A stretch of 64,000 nucleotides of DNA from Sneathiella chinensis (lineage in GTDB: Bacteria; Pseudomonadota; Alphaproteobacteria; Sneathiellales; Sneathiellaceae). The first letter of the stretch is position 1. Every line of letters starts with the position of its first letter. Both the position numbers and the translations under genes were made by a program. Shown piece after piece: positions 44,601 to 53,520 of this stretch. Under the pieces are notes generated by a model. That model saw only the letters and a program-made list of their open reading frames with translations. It was not told the origin of the DNA and searched no databases. Location of the stretch: contig NZ_VNWN01000002.1 of the NCBI RefSeq assembly GCF_012720115.1, forward strand, positions 310,001-374,000, read 5' to 3'.

Positions 44601-44812
44601 TTGGGGTGTTGCCGCTGGCCATCAGTACAGGGGCCGGTGCCGGTGCCCGTGTGGCCGTGGGCACCGGGGTGATGGGCGGTATGATTGCCGCCACGGTTCT
44701 GGCGATCTTCTTTGTGCCGCTGTTCTTTGTGGTGATCGTCAGCCTGTTTTCCCGAAAGAAAGTCCCGGACGCCTCTCAGCCTGTAACGGCGGAGCCCCCC
44801 GCCGCCGAGTAA
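41663..44812 (+). CDS. RND multidrug efflux pump, inner-membrane subunit (AcrB type)
   Basis: A 1049-residue HAE1-family proton-driven exporter. The start [20 protein letters not shown] is diagnostic, and twelve membrane segments with two large periplasmic loops follow. The proton-relay aspartates lie in [19 protein letters not shown] (around residue 405), as in AcrB Asp407/Asp408. The second half repeats the architecture ([16 protein letters not shown]). It lies 11 bases after the adaptor gene and is followed by a strong terminator. TetR control is inferred from the divergent regulator. Confidence 0.96.
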   Translation: MAKFFIDRPVFAWVIALVIMLAGALSILQLPVEQYPSIAPPKVEIQAMYPGASAQTVENTVTQLIEQEMNGLDNLRYISAVSDSTGSVTITLTFNPEADPDIAQVQVQNKLQAAMSSLPTEVQQQGITVSKSTGTFLMVVGFVSKDQAMNPEDLADFVVNTVKDPLARVNGVGTVTVFGAQHAMRIWLDPNKMISYGLTVNDVSSAIRAQNTEVTAGQIGGAPSLPGQQINATITAQSRLQTTEQFSNILLRINTDGSQIRLGDVARVEIGKENYSTVARYNGQDAVGVAVNLATGANALDTAAAVEARLDELQAFFPAGVEVVYPYDTTPFVKISIKEVVKTLFEAVLLVFLVMLVFLQNFRATLIPTIAVPVVLLGTFGVLAVFGYSINTLTMFAMVLAIGLLVDDAIVVVENVERVMAEDGLSPREATRKSMGQITGALVGIALVLSAVFIPMAFFSGSTGAIYRQFSITIVSAMVLSVVVAVVLTPALCATMLKPAHGDPHSKRGFFGWFNRGFDWLNRFYQGSVGHIVGRKWRYLALYVVLIGGLVFLFARLPASFLPEEDQGIMFSMVQLPAGASQERTVDVLKKLENHFLENEKDTVEGMFTVAGFSFAGSGQNAGIAFINMKDWSERKEPSQSVGAVVGRAYAAFAGIREAMAFAFAPPAIIELGTANGFDMQLVDRGGIGHNALMAARNQLLGMAAQNPNVVGVRPNGMNDTPQFDINIDHEKAGALGVNIAEINQTLATAWGSSYVNDFMEKGRVKKVYVQADAPFRMMPEDLEYWYVRNTMGEMVPISAFASTSWSFGSPRLERFNGLSSLNIQGAAAPGVSSGEAMATMEQLVSQLPPGVGVEWTGLSYEERAAGEQAPALYALSIVVVFLCLAALYESWSIPFSVMMVVPLGVLGAVIAALLRGLPDDVYFQVAILTTIGLSAKNAILIVEFARDLYDQGENLLAATVEAARQRLRPIIMTSMAFSLGVLPLAISTGAGAGARVAVGTGVMGGMIAATVLAIFFVPLFFVVIVSLFSRKKVPDASQPVTAEPPAAE

Positions 44813-44840
44813 TTGGCAGCGGACAGCTCTTTTGAGAAGA

Positions 44841-44888
44841 GCCGCAGCTTTCCTCTCCCATATGGGGGAGGGGCTGCGGCTTTTTTTT
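44841..44888 (+). terminator. Rho-independent terminator of the RND efflux operon
   Basis: GCCGCAGC / GCTGCGGC arms with a further inner CCTCTCCC / GGGGGAGG stem, followed by eight T. Confidence 0.93.
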
Positions 44889-44980
44889 ATGGCGGATTGG
44901 CCGGGCCGCTTCTGGTTGGCCGGAAAATCCGCTACAACGGGGGCTGGTTGATTTGGGTGCCGTGTCTTGAAGGGGGAATT

Positions 44981-45814
44981 GTGATCCGTCAATTAGGGAT
45001 ATTTTTGCTGGTCGGGTGGGTCCTTGCGGCCTGCGCCGGGGTGCCCTCGCCGGAGGACAGGTCCGCCGCCATGCGCGCCATGGCCAAGGCCGCCGATTGG
45101 CGCGTTCAGGCGGTGTCAGGCGGTGATTTTTCCTTGCTGGTTTCCTATCCGGCAGGCCTGACATCGGCACAGACACTGGCTGTTTATGTGGAAGGGGACG
45201 GGTTTGCCTGGGTGACGTCGTCCTCGCCGTCCCTTGATCCGACCCCGATCACCCCCATGGGGCTGAAATTGGCCGTACAGGATGCCCGCCCGGCCGTTTA
45301 TCTGGGCCGACCGTGCCAGTATGTGCGAACCGGCGGAAGCCGTGACTGCGGCCGGAAATACTGGACCAGCCACCGTTTCGCGCCCGAGGTGGTGTCCGCC
45401 ACCCATACGGCGCTTGACCGGCTGAAGGCCCATTTCAAGGTGCAGCAGTTTGAACTGGTCGGATATTCGGGCGGGGCGGCGGTTGCGGCGCTGGTGGCAG
45501 CCCGGCGGACGGATGTGGCGCGTCTGGTCACGGTTGCCGGCAATCTGGATCATGCGACATGGACACGGGATTTGCGGCTGTCGCCTCTGTCAGGCTCCCT
45601 CAATCCGGCGGATGCGTGGCAGTCCCTTGCCCGTCTGCCGCAGGTTCATTTCGTTGGCGGGCAGGACCGGGTGATCGGCAAGAAGGTGGCACCAGCCTAT
45701 TTGCGGCGGTTTCCGGCAGGCAGTGATGTGCGCCTGATCCAAAAGGCGGCTTTTGATCATGCCTGTTGCTGGGCGGAAAACTGGCCGGATTTGTTGCAAG
45801 AGGTGAGCCGATAG
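44981..45814 (+). CDS. Lipoprotein with alpha/beta-hydrolase fold, unknown substrate
   Basis: A 277-residue predicted lipoprotein: hydrophobic signal ending in VLAAC (Cys18). The nucleophile elbow GYSGGA places Ser163 where an alpha/beta hydrolase serine is expected. Asp229 (GGQDR) and His260 (AFDHACC) complete a plausible triad, so it looks like an active esterase or protease-like hydrolase at the outer membrane. Four to six cysteines (PCQYV, RDCGRKY, ACCW) suggest disulfides. No precise family comes to mind. The start is GTG at 44981, with AGGGGG just upstream. It stands alone between a terminator and a convergent methyltransferase gene. Confidence 0.75.
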   Translation: MIRQLGIFLLVGWVLAACAGVPSPEDRSAAMRAMAKAADWRVQAVSGGDFSLLVSYPAGLTSAQTLAVYVEGDGFAWVTSSSPSLDPTPITPMGLKLAVQDARPAVYLGRPCQYVRTGGSRDCGRKYWTSHRFAPEVVSATHTALDRLKAHFKVQQFELVGYSGGAAVAALVAARRTDVARLVTVAGNLDHATWTRDLRLSPLSGSLNPADAWQSLARLPQVHFVGGQDRVIGKKVAPAYLRRFPAGSDVRLIQKAAFDHACCWAENWPDLLQEVSR

Positions 45815-45873
45815 GCACGTTGCCGCGCTGATCCATGTTGTCCGGCTCTGTTTCCCTTGTGGGACTTGCCGGA

Positions 45874-46989
45874 TCAGGGCAAGGCCGGACAGGTATAGAG
45901 CCGGACCGGAATACCGCCGTGGGAAAATTTCGTGCTTTCCGCATCAAACGGCAGGCCTGTTGCCTTGGCAAGGCTGTCATTGTTGGTGACAAGCCCGACC
46001 CGCCAGCCTGAAAACCCGTCCTTCAGGGTTTTGCCGAGCGACTGGTAAAGGGGCAGCAACTTTTTGGTTTCGCCGATCCGGACCCCATAGGGCGGATTGA
46101 CAATGACCAGTCCGGCGGGGCCGTCTGGCGGTGTCAGGGCACTGACGGCTTGCTGCTGGAACTGGACAAGGTCTTCCACCCCGGCGCGCTTGGCGTTGGC
46201 CTTTGCGAAGGAGATGGCCCCTCCATCGCGGTCAAATCCGTAAAAGCGGCTTTCCGGGATATGGGGGTTTGCCCGACTTTTCAGGTTGTCCCATGCCTGC
46301 CGATCAAAGGTGGTCAGTTGCTCGAACGCAAAGGATCGGGACCGGCCCGGATTGAGGCGGGCCGCGATTTCTGCCGCTTCAAGGACAAAGGTGCCGGACC
46401 CGCACATGGGATCGACAACCGGCTCCTTGCCGCGATAGCCGCATTCGCGCAGCAAAAGTGCGGCAAGGGTTTCCCGCATGGGGGCCTTGTTGACTGCTTC
46501 CTTGTGGCCGCGCTTGTGCAGCCCCTCCCCCGAGGTGTCGATGCTGATGGTGCAGACATCCCGGTAGAGGCGGGCCTTGATACACAGCGTCGCCTCGGCC
46601 GAGATGGTGAGGCCCAGTTCCTGCTCAAGCGCCTGTTCAAGGCGTTGGGCGGCGGCTTTCTGGTGATAGATCTTGGATTTGACGCAGGCGACTTCCACCC
46701 GGACCGGAATGCCGGGACGCAGGAATTCGGCCCACGGAAACTGGCGGGCCCGCTTGTCCAGTTGGGCCAGATGGGTCACCCGGAAGGATCCGATCCGGGC
46801 AAGGACGCGGCTGGCCCCACAGAGTTCCAGATTGGCTCTCCAGACCTGCTGCCAGTCGCCCTTGATGGTGACGCCGCCTTTGACAATTTTTGGGGCCTTG
46901 AAGCCTTTCTCCATCGCCTCGGCGCGAAGGGGGGCCTCCAGACCGGGGGCCGCCACAAGGAGAATTTCCAGCTGAGTATCCATGTTCAT
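45874..46989 (-). CDS. THUMP-domain RNA methyltransferase (RlmL-type, class I SAM-dependent)
   Basis: A 371-residue enzyme: N-terminal ferredoxin-like/THUMP RNA-binding region (about 1-160) and a Rossmann methyltransferase domain. SAM-binding is at DPMCGSGTFVLEAAEIAA, and the catalytic motif IVNPPYGVRIGE is typical of N2-guanine methylation as in RlmL/RlmG-type 23S rRNA enzymes. DTSGEGLHKRGHK is a family marker. The start is either the first ATG (46989) or the next one two codons later. It lies 88 bases downstream of the chemoreceptor gene on the same strand. Confidence 0.92.
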   Translation of the reverse strand: MNMDTQLEILLVAAPGLEAPLRAEAMEKGFKAPKIVKGGVTIKGDWQQVWRANLELCGASRVLARIGSFRVTHLAQLDKRARQFPWAEFLRPGIPVRVEVACVKSKIYHQKAAAQRLEQALEQELGLTISAEATLCIKARLYRDVCTISIDTSGEGLHKRGHKEAVNKAPMRETLAALLLRECGYRGKEPVVDPMCGSGTFVLEAAEIAARLNPGRSRSFAFEQLTTFDRQAWDNLKSRANPHIPESRFYGFDRDGGAISFAKANAKRAGVEDLVQFQQQAVSALTPPDGPAGLVIVNPPYGVRIGETKKLLPLYQSLGKTLKDGFSGWRVGLVTNNDSLAKATGLPFDAESTKFSHGGIPVRLYTCPALP

Positions 46990-47077
46990 CCGGCATATCT
47001 AGCCTGTTGTTGCCGGCAGGTCGATCTCTTTGTTGTGTCGGCGCTGGTCCTTGGGGCGGTCTTTTCCCGGCGGAAGG

Positions 47078-49150
47078 CTATGCGGTTTCGGACAGTTTCC
47101 TGATCCGGGCACTGATTTCCTGCACGGCGCGAGAGGCTTCCTTTGTATTGCTGAAAATCTGCGATGTCATTTCGCTTTGGGTATTGGTGGTTTCCACTGC
47201 GTTGCTGACATAGTCATCCACGGATTTCGCCGCCTCCATGATATCTGCCGTGTTGGCCGATACCTCTTTTGACAGTTCCTGTACGGCGCTGATTTTCTGC
47301 GCAATCTCGTCCGTTGCATTGGCGGTCTGGTTGGCCAGATTCTTCACCTCGCTGGCCACCACGGCAAAGCCTTTGCCGGCTTCCCCGGCGCGGGCGGCCT
47401 CGATGGTGGCGTTCAGCGCCAGAAGATTGACGTGACCCGCAATGTCATGGATCAGTTCAACAATGCCTTCCATGGACCCCATGGTTTCAATCAGGCGGTG
47501 ATTGGTTTCCTGTGAGGTGCTGATCTTGGTGGAAATGTTGTCTGCGGCCTGTTTCGAGCGTTCCATATTCTGACCGATATGATGGATGGAGGTGACCATC
47601 TCCTCAATGGCATCGGTGACGCAATCCATTTTGCCGGTTGTCACCTGCGTCAGGTCCACCGTATTCATCAGATCGGTGACTTCGATGGCGTATTTGACCA
47701 CCTTGAAGGGCCGTCCCTCCATATCCAGAATCGGGTTGTAGGAGGCTTGTATCCAGACTTCGCGTCCGCCCTTGCCAATCCGTTTGTAGACACGGGATTC
47801 ATATTCCCCGTTTCTAAGGCGTTGCCAGAAATCGCTGTATTGCTCGCTGGCGGCGGTTTCGCGCGAGACAAACATCTTGTGGTGTTTCCCCTGAACCTCG
47901 TCCAGATGATATCCCATGACGGACAGGAAGTTTTCGTTGGCGGTCAGGACGGTGCCGTTCAGGTCAAACTCGATCACCGCCTGTGATTTTCCGATGGCTT
48001 CCAGTTGACCCCGGTAGTCGGCTTCGCGAAGCCGGCGCTTGGTTACATCGACTGCGTGTTTGACAATCCGGAACGGTTTTCCTCGGGTATCCAGAATGGG
48101 GTTATAGGAGGCTTGGATCCAGACTTCGCGCCCATCCTTGCCAATCCGTTTATACTCGGCCGCCTGAAACTCGCCGCGTCCCAGTTTTTCCCAGAATTCG
48201 GCATATTCCTGACTGTCCGCATGGTCGGGTGTCACGAAAAGGCTGTGGTGCTGGCCCTTGATTTCGTCCAGAGACTCATATCCCATCGCAGACAGGAAAT
48301 TCCGGTTTGCCGACAGAATGGTGCCGGACAGGTCAAATTCGATCACGGCTTGCGAGCTGTTGATGGCCTTGATCTGTCCCTTGTAATAGGCGTTCTTGAG
48401 TTTTCTTTCAGTAATGTCCGTGGCGTATTTGACAATGCGGATCGGTTTTCCGTCCGGATCAAGAATGGGGTTGTAGGAAGCCTGAATCCAGACTTCCCGG
48501 CCGTCCCTGGCAACGCGCCTGTATTCCTGACACTCGAAATTACCCGCTTTCAGACTGGCCCAGAATTGCGCGTATTCGCTGCTGCTGGCCTCTGCTGGCT
48601 TGACAAACAGGCTGTGATGTCTGCCGACGATTTCCTCGCGGGTATAGCCCATGGTTGACAGGAAGGCGTCGTTGGCCTCAAGGATCGTACCCTCAAGATC
48701 AAACTCGATCACGGCTTGCGAGCGGCCGATTGCCTCCACCCGGCTTTTGTAGAAGGCGGCCTGACGTTTCAGGTCGGTGATGTCGGTCACCAGTTCGACA
48801 AAGCCATACAGGCGCCCTTTTTTGTCCAGCAGCGGGGTTGCGGATGCCTTGAGCCAGATGTCCGCCCCGGCGGCATCCTTATGCTTGAACTCCCGTTCGT
48901 GACAAAGACCCTGCTGCAGGCGTTCCCAAAAGGCGTCGTAATCGGTGCTGTTTGAAAGCGCCGGCCCGGCAAATTCGCGGTGATGTTTTCCGGTAATGTC
49001 CTCGGTCGTATATCCCAGCATGTCCAGAAAATTCTGGTTTGCAAAGACGACCTCGCCATCGAGGGAGAATTCAATAATGGCGCGAGACCGGTTGATGGAG
49101 GAGAAAATATCTGATTTTTTCCGGTCTTTGGAGCGTTTCAACGTCAACAT
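47078..49150 (-). CDS. Soluble chemoreceptor with four tandem PAS domains
   Basis: A 690-residue cytosolic protein. Four PAS/PAC units follow one another at residues about 14-130, 135-250, 257-373 and 379-496. Units 2 to 4 are very similar: each contains SQAVIEFDL and [14 protein letters not shown], at a period of about 122-124 residues. The first unit is more divergent ([11 protein letters not shown]). The C-terminus (about 500-690) is a chemoreceptor signalling domain with [20 protein letters not shown] as the CheA/CheW contact tip. There is no membrane helix, so it senses an internal state such as redox, oxygen or energy. GGGAG precedes the ATG by about 7 bases. A strong ligand prediction is not possible, but similar PAS arrays bind haem or flavin. 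Confidence 0.94.
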   Translation of the reverse strand: MLTLKRSKDRKKSDIFSSINRSRAIIEFSLDGEVVFANQNFLDMLGYTTEDITGKHHREFAGPALSNSTDYDAFWERLQQGLCHEREFKHKDAAGADIWLKASATPLLDKKGRLYGFVELVTDITDLKRQAAFYKSRVEAIGRSQAVIEFDLEGTILEANDAFLSTMGYTREEIVGRHHSLFVKPAEASSSEYAQFWASLKAGNFECQEYRRVARDGREVWIQASYNPILDPDGKPIRIVKYATDITERKLKNAYYKGQIKAINSSQAVIEFDLSGTILSANRNFLSAMGYESLDEIKGQHHSLFVTPDHADSQEYAEFWEKLGRGEFQAAEYKRIGKDGREVWIQASYNPILDTRGKPFRIVKHAVDVTKRRLREADYRGQLEAIGKSQAVIEFDLNGTVLTANENFLSVMGYHLDEVQGKHHKMFVSRETAASEQYSDFWQRLRNGEYESRVYKRIGKGGREVWIQASYNPILDMEGRPFKVVKYAIEVTDLMNTVDLTQVTTGKMDCVTDAIEEMVTSIHHIGQNMERSKQAADNISTKISTSQETNHRLIETMGSMEGIVELIHDIAGHVNLLALNATIEAARAGEAGKGFAVVASEVKNLANQTANATDEIAQKISAVQELSKEVSANTADIMEAAKSVDDYVSNAVETTNTQSEMTSQIFSNTKEASRAVQEISARIRKLSETA
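47660..48750 (-). repeat. Three in-gene repeats encoding PAS units 2-4
   Basis: The segments coding for PAS units 2, 3 and 4 repeat at 366-372 bases. The DNA itself is similar in the stretches encoding [11 protein letters not shown] (around 47760, 48130 and 48490), which points to duplication within the gene. Confidence 0.7.
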
Positions 49151-49576
49151 ACAGGTTCTCCCGGTTGAACAGAAAACAAAAAAGGTACTTCGAAATTAGC
49201 GATCTCTAAAGCGAGAGGGGCGCTGGATATCGCTGAAATTTCTTAAAATTGTATGAATATCAAAGGGCTAAGTGCATTGACCGGTGGTATTGACATTTGT
49301 CGAAAAATGTGAAAATCGCACATTTTTTCAGTAAGTTGCTGATTTATATTATTTATAATTTTTTTGTAAAATTCATGCGAGAGCGGTGTTTTTTCTCGGC
49401 CCCGAACGCCCGCTCTTTCGGGCTAGCCCGTTTTTCCCGAATCTGCCGATAATCCCGCACAATACCCGGCAGTGGTGTCAGGCGATTGAAGGTTGTTCTT
49501 CTTTTCACGCTGCCATCATCCTAACAGGGTTTCAGTTGCTGCTACCTAGATCTGTCCAGCAAATTGTACTGATGCT
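49151..49576. other. 426-bp A+T-rich intergenic region
   Basis: No credible gene. It holds the leftward promoter region of the four-PAS chemoreceptor (49151-49260), the A/T-rich hairpin at 49303-49327 and a stretch of almost pure A/T (49335-49375). It also holds a perfect 12-base palindrome CGGGCTAGCCCG (about 49418-49429). The base composition change continues into the two genes to the right. Confidence 0.5.
49303..49327 (-). terminator. A/T-rich hairpin downstream of the sulfotransferase-like gene
   Basis: AAAAATGTG and CACATTTTT form a perfect 9-base stem with a 7-base loop, about 250 bases after the stop of the leftward pair of genes. The stem is weak and distant, so termination is tentative. 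Confidence 0.3.
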
Positions 49577-50623
49577 TCAGGAGACCGGAAAAAATTCGGT
49601 AGACCGTTTCTTCTGAGGGGGGGAGTCAAAAAAGTTACTGGGTCCGTAGGGCTTTTCGTCGAACAATCGACCATCAGAAATATTGAGATACTGCCGGGCG
49701 ATTTCAGCATTCGACTTGCTGAATTGGCTCATGAATTCGGAATGGTTTTCCTGACTGATTGTCAGGGGTCGACCGTCAGAGATAGATTCCATAAACGTCA
49801 CGACACCGCGCCGATGGGGGTTGATCCCTTGGGGGCTAACCAATGGACCAAGATGGGGGTTCAGTTTCCTCAGAACCTCTACAGTTTCCGGATCCAGACT
49901 TTGATTGAGTGAAGCGTTCTTGAGGGAAGCTGCTTTCGGTATCCGGCCCAAGGTATGTAGGAAGTCATCCACGATATTGTTGTTGAGCAGTCGGGATTTT
50001 TGGAAAACACGCACAATGAGGTTTTCTTTGCCAAAGACGCGTCCCCATCGATCCAGAAGCTTCTGATAGTCATATCGGTCAAAATCGTCGTCCGCAGGGG
50101 TTGGGAAAGAAAATGGCTTTGTTCTTTGCCCTGTTTTCACCTGCGTAGAATACCAGCTTGTCAGATACTCAGTTTGGGGTCTGAGATAGACAATGATCTT
50201 TGTCGTCTTTGCGATGGATTGAAAAAGATGTGCGATTTTCTCAAGTTCGGTCTGGTCGTTCAGTCTTGAAGACAATTGCTCAAGAGAGAGAACAATATCC
50301 ATACCCTTGTGAGCATGGGCTTCGTCAAGAATGCCTTGTTTGAAGGTTTCCTGAAGGGCAGCTACTTTATTCGGGTCGGTCAGTTTACGTGCAAACTTGA
50401 TCCTGTCCTCCCGTTCGGCTGCCATGGCATAGACGAGAAGGCCCCAATGGTTCTTCTTGCACCCGGAAACGGGATACAGAATTTTTTGGTTTTTCAGGTC
50501 ATTCCGCTCTTGCTCTAGATAATGCTGTAGTGTTGTCGTGCCTGTTTTCTCGGTCCCAATATGTAAATAGGCCGTTTCGACAGGTTTGTAGCCAGGTATC
50601 ATTGTGCGAAGTGAAGTCAGCAT
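49577..50623 (-). CDS. Sulfotransferase-like protein
   Basis: A 348-residue cytosolic protein. The N-terminal HIGTEKTGTTTLQHYLEQ matches the 5'-phosphosulfate-binding P-loop of PAPS-dependent sulfotransferases. KIIVYLRPQTEYLTSWYS resembles the following 3'-phosphate motif (R-x3-Y/S-x4-Y). Such bacterial proteins modify surface polysaccharides or lipids. It starts 3 bases after the glycosyltransferase gene, so they are co-transcribed. Both genes are visibly richer in A+T than their neighbours, which suggests horizontal transfer. The acceptor is unknown, and a kinase-like or deacetylase function cannot be excluded by eye. Confidence 0.75.
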   Translation of the reverse strand: MLTSLRTMIPGYKPVETAYLHIGTEKTGTTTLQHYLEQERNDLKNQKILYPVSGCKKNHWGLLVYAMAAEREDRIKFARKLTDPNKVAALQETFKQGILDEAHAHKGMDIVLSLEQLSSRLNDQTELEKIAHLFQSIAKTTKIIVYLRPQTEYLTSWYSTQVKTGQRTKPFSFPTPADDDFDRYDYQKLLDRWGRVFGKENLIVRVFQKSRLLNNNIVDDFLHTLGRIPKAASLKNASLNQSLDPETVEVLRKLNPHLGPLVSPQGINPHRRGVVTFMESISDGRPLTISQENHSEFMSQFSKSNAEIARQYLNISDGRLFDEKPYGPSNFFDSPPQKKRSTEFFPVS

Positions 50624-50626
50624 TGG

Positions 50627-51412
50627 TCAGACAGTGGTTTCATATTCCGCTTTCAGGAATTCCCGCTGTGGCAAGGTCGCCCGAAATACTTTCGAGATAA
50701 GGGCATCGCTGTTATAGAGTTTGTCGATACTCCACCCTTTCAAGGTTGTATCAAAAACCGAGTGAAATAACATCAAGGTCAGGGTTTTCTCATCCAGAAA
50801 ATCCTCTGGTTCATGAATTTTGCTGGCAAGAATTCTTGGCGCATTGAAAGGTATGGGTTGTATGTCACGTTCCGGCAGAACCCGGTTGGGGAGGCCACTA
50901 TCGATGATCGGAGTGAGCGTGAACGCTCCAACCTCTCCCCATTTGAATGCAGTGCGTTGGGCGATATGGTCCCTAAGGGCGTTGGCATAGGAGGTGATAA
51001 CCTCGCCATTTGCTATCGAACCATACAGGCCAATTGAAATATGCCGTGTTGGTGCAGAAACTTTCCGCATACTGATAAAATGATCTTTCCGGATCATTTC
51101 GAACAGTCCTTTTAGGGATTGCAGTACAATGGCGTCTGAATCGATGTATAGACCCCCAAATTTCTCCAGAAGGAAGGCTCGAATGAAGTCTGTCTTGGTC
51201 GCAAGACAGGGCTCATCCGGGTTGTCCTGAACGGTGATATTGTGAATTTCTGGAGGTAAGTCTGGTAAAAATTCGGACAGGTTTTCTGGCGTAACCAATT
51301 GGATCCTAAGGTCACGGCACTGGTATCTGAGAACCTGACGACAAAGGGTGATATGGGGAGGTTCTGTTCGCCCTGGCAGGTTTTCCCAATAAATCCAGAT
51401 TGTATCATTCAT
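50627..51412 (-). CDS. DXD-containing glycosyltransferase (capsular/OCH1 type)
   Basis: A 261-residue protein. The signature KTDFIRAFLLEKFGGLYIDS, continuing into DAIVLQSL, contains the DXD-like Asp-Ser-Asp that holds the metal and nucleotide sugar in the 'sugar-binding region containing DXD' family (relatives of OCH1 and capsule glycosyltransferases). N-terminal IWIYWENLPGRTEPPHI is also typical. It is the first gene of a two-gene A+T-rich unit with the sulfotransferase-like gene, which suggests making and sulfating a surface glycan. The start is the ATG at 51412 with a poor ribosome-binding site. The region 51413-51640 upstream holds only presumed promoter DNA. Confidence 0.85.
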   Translation of the reverse strand: MNDTIWIYWENLPGRTEPPHITLCRQVLRYQCRDLRIQLVTPENLSEFLPDLPPEIHNITVQDNPDEPCLATKTDFIRAFLLEKFGGLYIDSDAIVLQSLKGLFEMIRKDHFISMRKVSAPTRHISIGLYGSIANGEVITSYANALRDHIAQRTAFKWGEVGAFTLTPIIDSGLPNRVLPERDIQPIPFNAPRILASKIHEPEDFLDEKTLTLMLFHSVFDTTLKGWSIDKLYNSDALISKVFRATLPQREFLKAEYETTV

Positions 51413-51644
51413 GCTCAGGACCCTTTAAATCAATCCCCGGAATTTGCCTGCTTTTGAAGGAAATAGTTGCTTCCATATACAGGGTTCGCAGTACTAACCG
51501 GATTTGGCAATACACAGTGCTGATAGGGTACTCCTACATGTCTTTGCGGTATTTATCAAGTTTCCAGAATCTGCCCCCGCTGTGTTGCACAGGGCACTGT
51601 TTCAAGTACGGCCATGGTAAAGGGAATGGTTGTGAAGAAAGGGG

Positions 51645-51684
51645 TGAAACGGCCTGCAGGGGGAGAGAGGGGCAGGCCGTTTCA
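51645..51684 (-). terminator. Terminator of the D-amino-acid-type operon
   Basis: Perfect 13-base arms TGAAACGGCCTGC / GCAGGCCGTTTCA around a 14-base purine-rich loop, 13 bases past the stop of the last gene. In the leftward direction CACCCCTTTCTTC follows, a modest U-tract. Confidence 0.7.
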
Positions 51685-51697
51685 AGGGAGCAGGATG

Positions 51698-52675
51698 TCA
51701 GAAGCTGACGTCCTGCCCGATATTGTTTTGGATGGCCTTGTTCAGGACATGATGGGCGGCGGCGAGGTCTTGTGCCGCGACGCCGAGAGAGCGGTAAAAG
51801 GTGATTTGATCCGCATCGGTGCGGCCCGGCAGGTCGCCGGAATAAACAGCCCCGATTTCGCCCTGCAGGTAATCGGTTGTGAGGGTGCCGGCGGCGACCA
51901 TATCCACGATTTCACCGGCTTGTGCCTCCCATGACGGGCGATAATCCACCCAGATGGAGGATTTGAGGACGGTTGCGTCATCCACTTCCCGCATGCTCGG
52001 GATGGAGGAGCCGACCACATTCAGGTGGGTTCCGGGGCGCACCCAGTCCCCGTTCAGAAGCGGGGTCGGCGAGGCGGTGACCGTACAGACAATATGGGCG
52101 CTCTGGACGGCGGACTGAATGTCTGTCCCGGCTGTGATCTCAAGATCCGGGTATCGGGTTTTGGCCCGGTCGGCAAAGGCGGCGGCTTTTTCTGTGGACC
52201 GACCGACAACCTGCACCCGGGAAATGGGGCGAACCGCACAGATGGCATCCAGATGATGCTCTGCCTGTTCCCCGTAGCCAACCAGTGTCAGGGTGGTGGC
52301 ATCCTTGCGGGCAAGGGCGCGGGTGGCAGCCCCGCTTGCAGCGGCGGTTCGAACCGCTGTCAGAAGACCCGCATCCATCATGGCGATGGCGCCGCCGGTT
52401 TCCGCTTCGAACAGGACAATGGCCCCGCGATGGGACGACAGCCCCTTGTCCGGGTTTCCGGGAAACAGGCTGACCAGCTTGACGCCGAAGCAGGCCGGAT
52501 CGGAAATGGCACCGGGCATGACGCCCATCATGTTGCCGCCGCCAACGGGAATGGCCGTGCGAAGGGGCAGGGTTTCCGTGCCCCGCGCTACGGCGATCAT
52601 GGTTTTCTCGACCACGTCGATGGCCTCCGTCATGGGAAGCAGGCTGGCCACATTTTCGGTACTTAGAATTCTCAT
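51698..52675 (-). CDS. Ornithine cyclodeaminase / mu-crystallin family enzyme
   Basis: A 325-residue NAD(P)-dependent enzyme. The family start MRILSTENVASLLPMTEAID, the substrate-contact lysine (GVKLVSLFPG) and the Rossmann motif LVGYGEQAEHHLDA are present. Family members include ornithine cyclodeaminase, ectoine-pathway EutC, imine/ketimine reductases and L-arginine dehydrogenase DauB. With a DauA-like D-amino acid dehydrogenase in the same operon, a DauB-like role (reductive amination of the 2-oxo acid to the L-amino acid) is my preferred inference. Its start overlaps the preceding stop by 4 bases (52672-52675). It is the last gene, followed by a terminator hairpin. Confidence 0.9.
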   Translation of the reverse strand: MRILSTENVASLLPMTEAIDVVEKTMIAVARGTETLPLRTAIPVGGGNMMGVMPGAISDPACFGVKLVSLFPGNPDKGLSSHRGAIVLFEAETGGAIAMMDAGLLTAVRTAAASGAATRALARKDATTLTLVGYGEQAEHHLDAICAVRPISRVQVVGRSTEKAAAFADRAKTRYPDLEITAGTDIQSAVQSAHIVCTVTASPTPLLNGDWVRPGTHLNVVGSSIPSMREVDDATVLKSSIWVDYRPSWEAQAGEIVDMVAAGTLTTDYLQGEIGAVYSGDLPGRTDADQITFYRSLGVAAQDLAAAHHVLNKAIQNNIGQDVSF

Positions 52676-53520
52676 TGTTCCACCATGGTTCCCGGTCCCC
52701 AATCCGGTCCGGGTATGTCAAGGTTCAGTTCGCGGGCCAGAATGGCCGTGTAAAGCGCCGGGCGAACGCAATAGGGGAAATGCCCTCCCCACAGGAAATG
52801 ATAGGCGGTTTGCGGGCGGAGGCGATCCCGCACCGCCTCTCGCATTGCTTGCGGGATCAGGGGGTCATCCGCAGAATCGATTGTCACCACCCGGCCCGTA
52901 AAGGTGGGGAGTTCCGGCCCGTGCTTGAGGGCGGCAAGGCGGGCCCGGAGTTCCGGTTCCAGAATGCGTCCGCCTGCTTCCTCCAGCAGAAGTTCGACGA
53001 GGTCCTTCTGGTCGGGATGACTGTCGGCCCATGCGGTCAGCCCCCGGCCAAATCCGGCCCTGAGGTGATCAATGGGGGCCGTTTCCAGATCGAGGGAGTA
53101 GGGCGGGTTTGCGTCCAACCCGTTCACCGTATGGAGCGTGTTGGCCGCGAACAGGGTGCCCACCTTTTCCGGGTGGGTGCCGGCAAAATACTGGGCCAGA
53201 TACCCCCCGAGGGAGGAGCCGAGAACATGAACTGATGTCAGCCCTTTCTGATCAAGCAGGCTGACCAGATCCTCGGTCCATTCCCGGATGCCGCCTGTGT
53301 CCGGGTAGCTGATCGCGAGAATGCGCAGATGGCCGGACAGGGCCTCAATCTGTTGCCAGAAAATGTCCCCGCGCCCCAGTGTTCCCGGAATCAGGAGCAG
53401 GGCGGGCCGATCCGGGGTACCAGTATCCCGGATCCCCCAGTCGCGACCGTTCAGGAGGAGCCTTTCCTCTGGCGCGGCAGCGGCAAACCGATTGCGATCG
53501 GTGATCAGTGAATTTGTCAT
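52672..53520 (-). CDS. Alpha/beta hydrolase
   Basis: A 282-residue hydrolase. ALLLIPGTLGRGDIFWQQIE gives the oxyanion region, GSSLGG gives the nucleophile Ser103, and DSADDPLIP and WGGHFPY supply the acid and His. It resembles maspardin-like and haloperoxidase-like hydrolases. It lies between the OCD-family gene and the M81 metallopeptidase gene, overlapping both by 4 bases. A role in opening an ester or amide of the imported compound fits, but the substrate is not predictable. Confidence 0.88.
   Translation of the reverse strand: MTNSLITDRNRFAAAAPEERLLLNGRDWGIRDTGTPDRPALLLIPGTLGRGDIFWQQIEALSGHLRILAISYPDTGGIREWTEDLVSLLDQKGLTSVHVLGSSLGGYLAQYFAGTHPEKVGTLFAANTLHTVNGLDANPPYSLDLETAPIDHLRAGFGRGLTAWADSHPDQKDLVELLLEEAGGRILEPELRARLAALKHGPELPTFTGRVVTIDSADDPLIPQAMREAVRDRLRPQTAYHFLWGGHFPYCVRPALYTAILARELNLDIPGPDWGPGTMVEQ

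Noticed and set aside
45839-45891. TGTCCGGC / GCCGGACA inverted repeat at the convergent end of the lipoprotein and methyltransferase genes
   Set aside because: The 37-base loop is long, the right arm lies inside the methyltransferase coding region, and no T-run follows.
46150-47103. A 317-codon rightward open frame opposite the RNA methyltransferase
   Set aside because: Fully antisense to the methyltransferase and without ribosome-binding site or recognisable domain.
47660-48750. Tandem DNA repeats considered as a CRISPR-like or intergenic repeat array
   Set aside because: The repeats are in frame, about 366 bases long and encode PAS domains; no short repeats with spacers exist here or elsewhere in the window.
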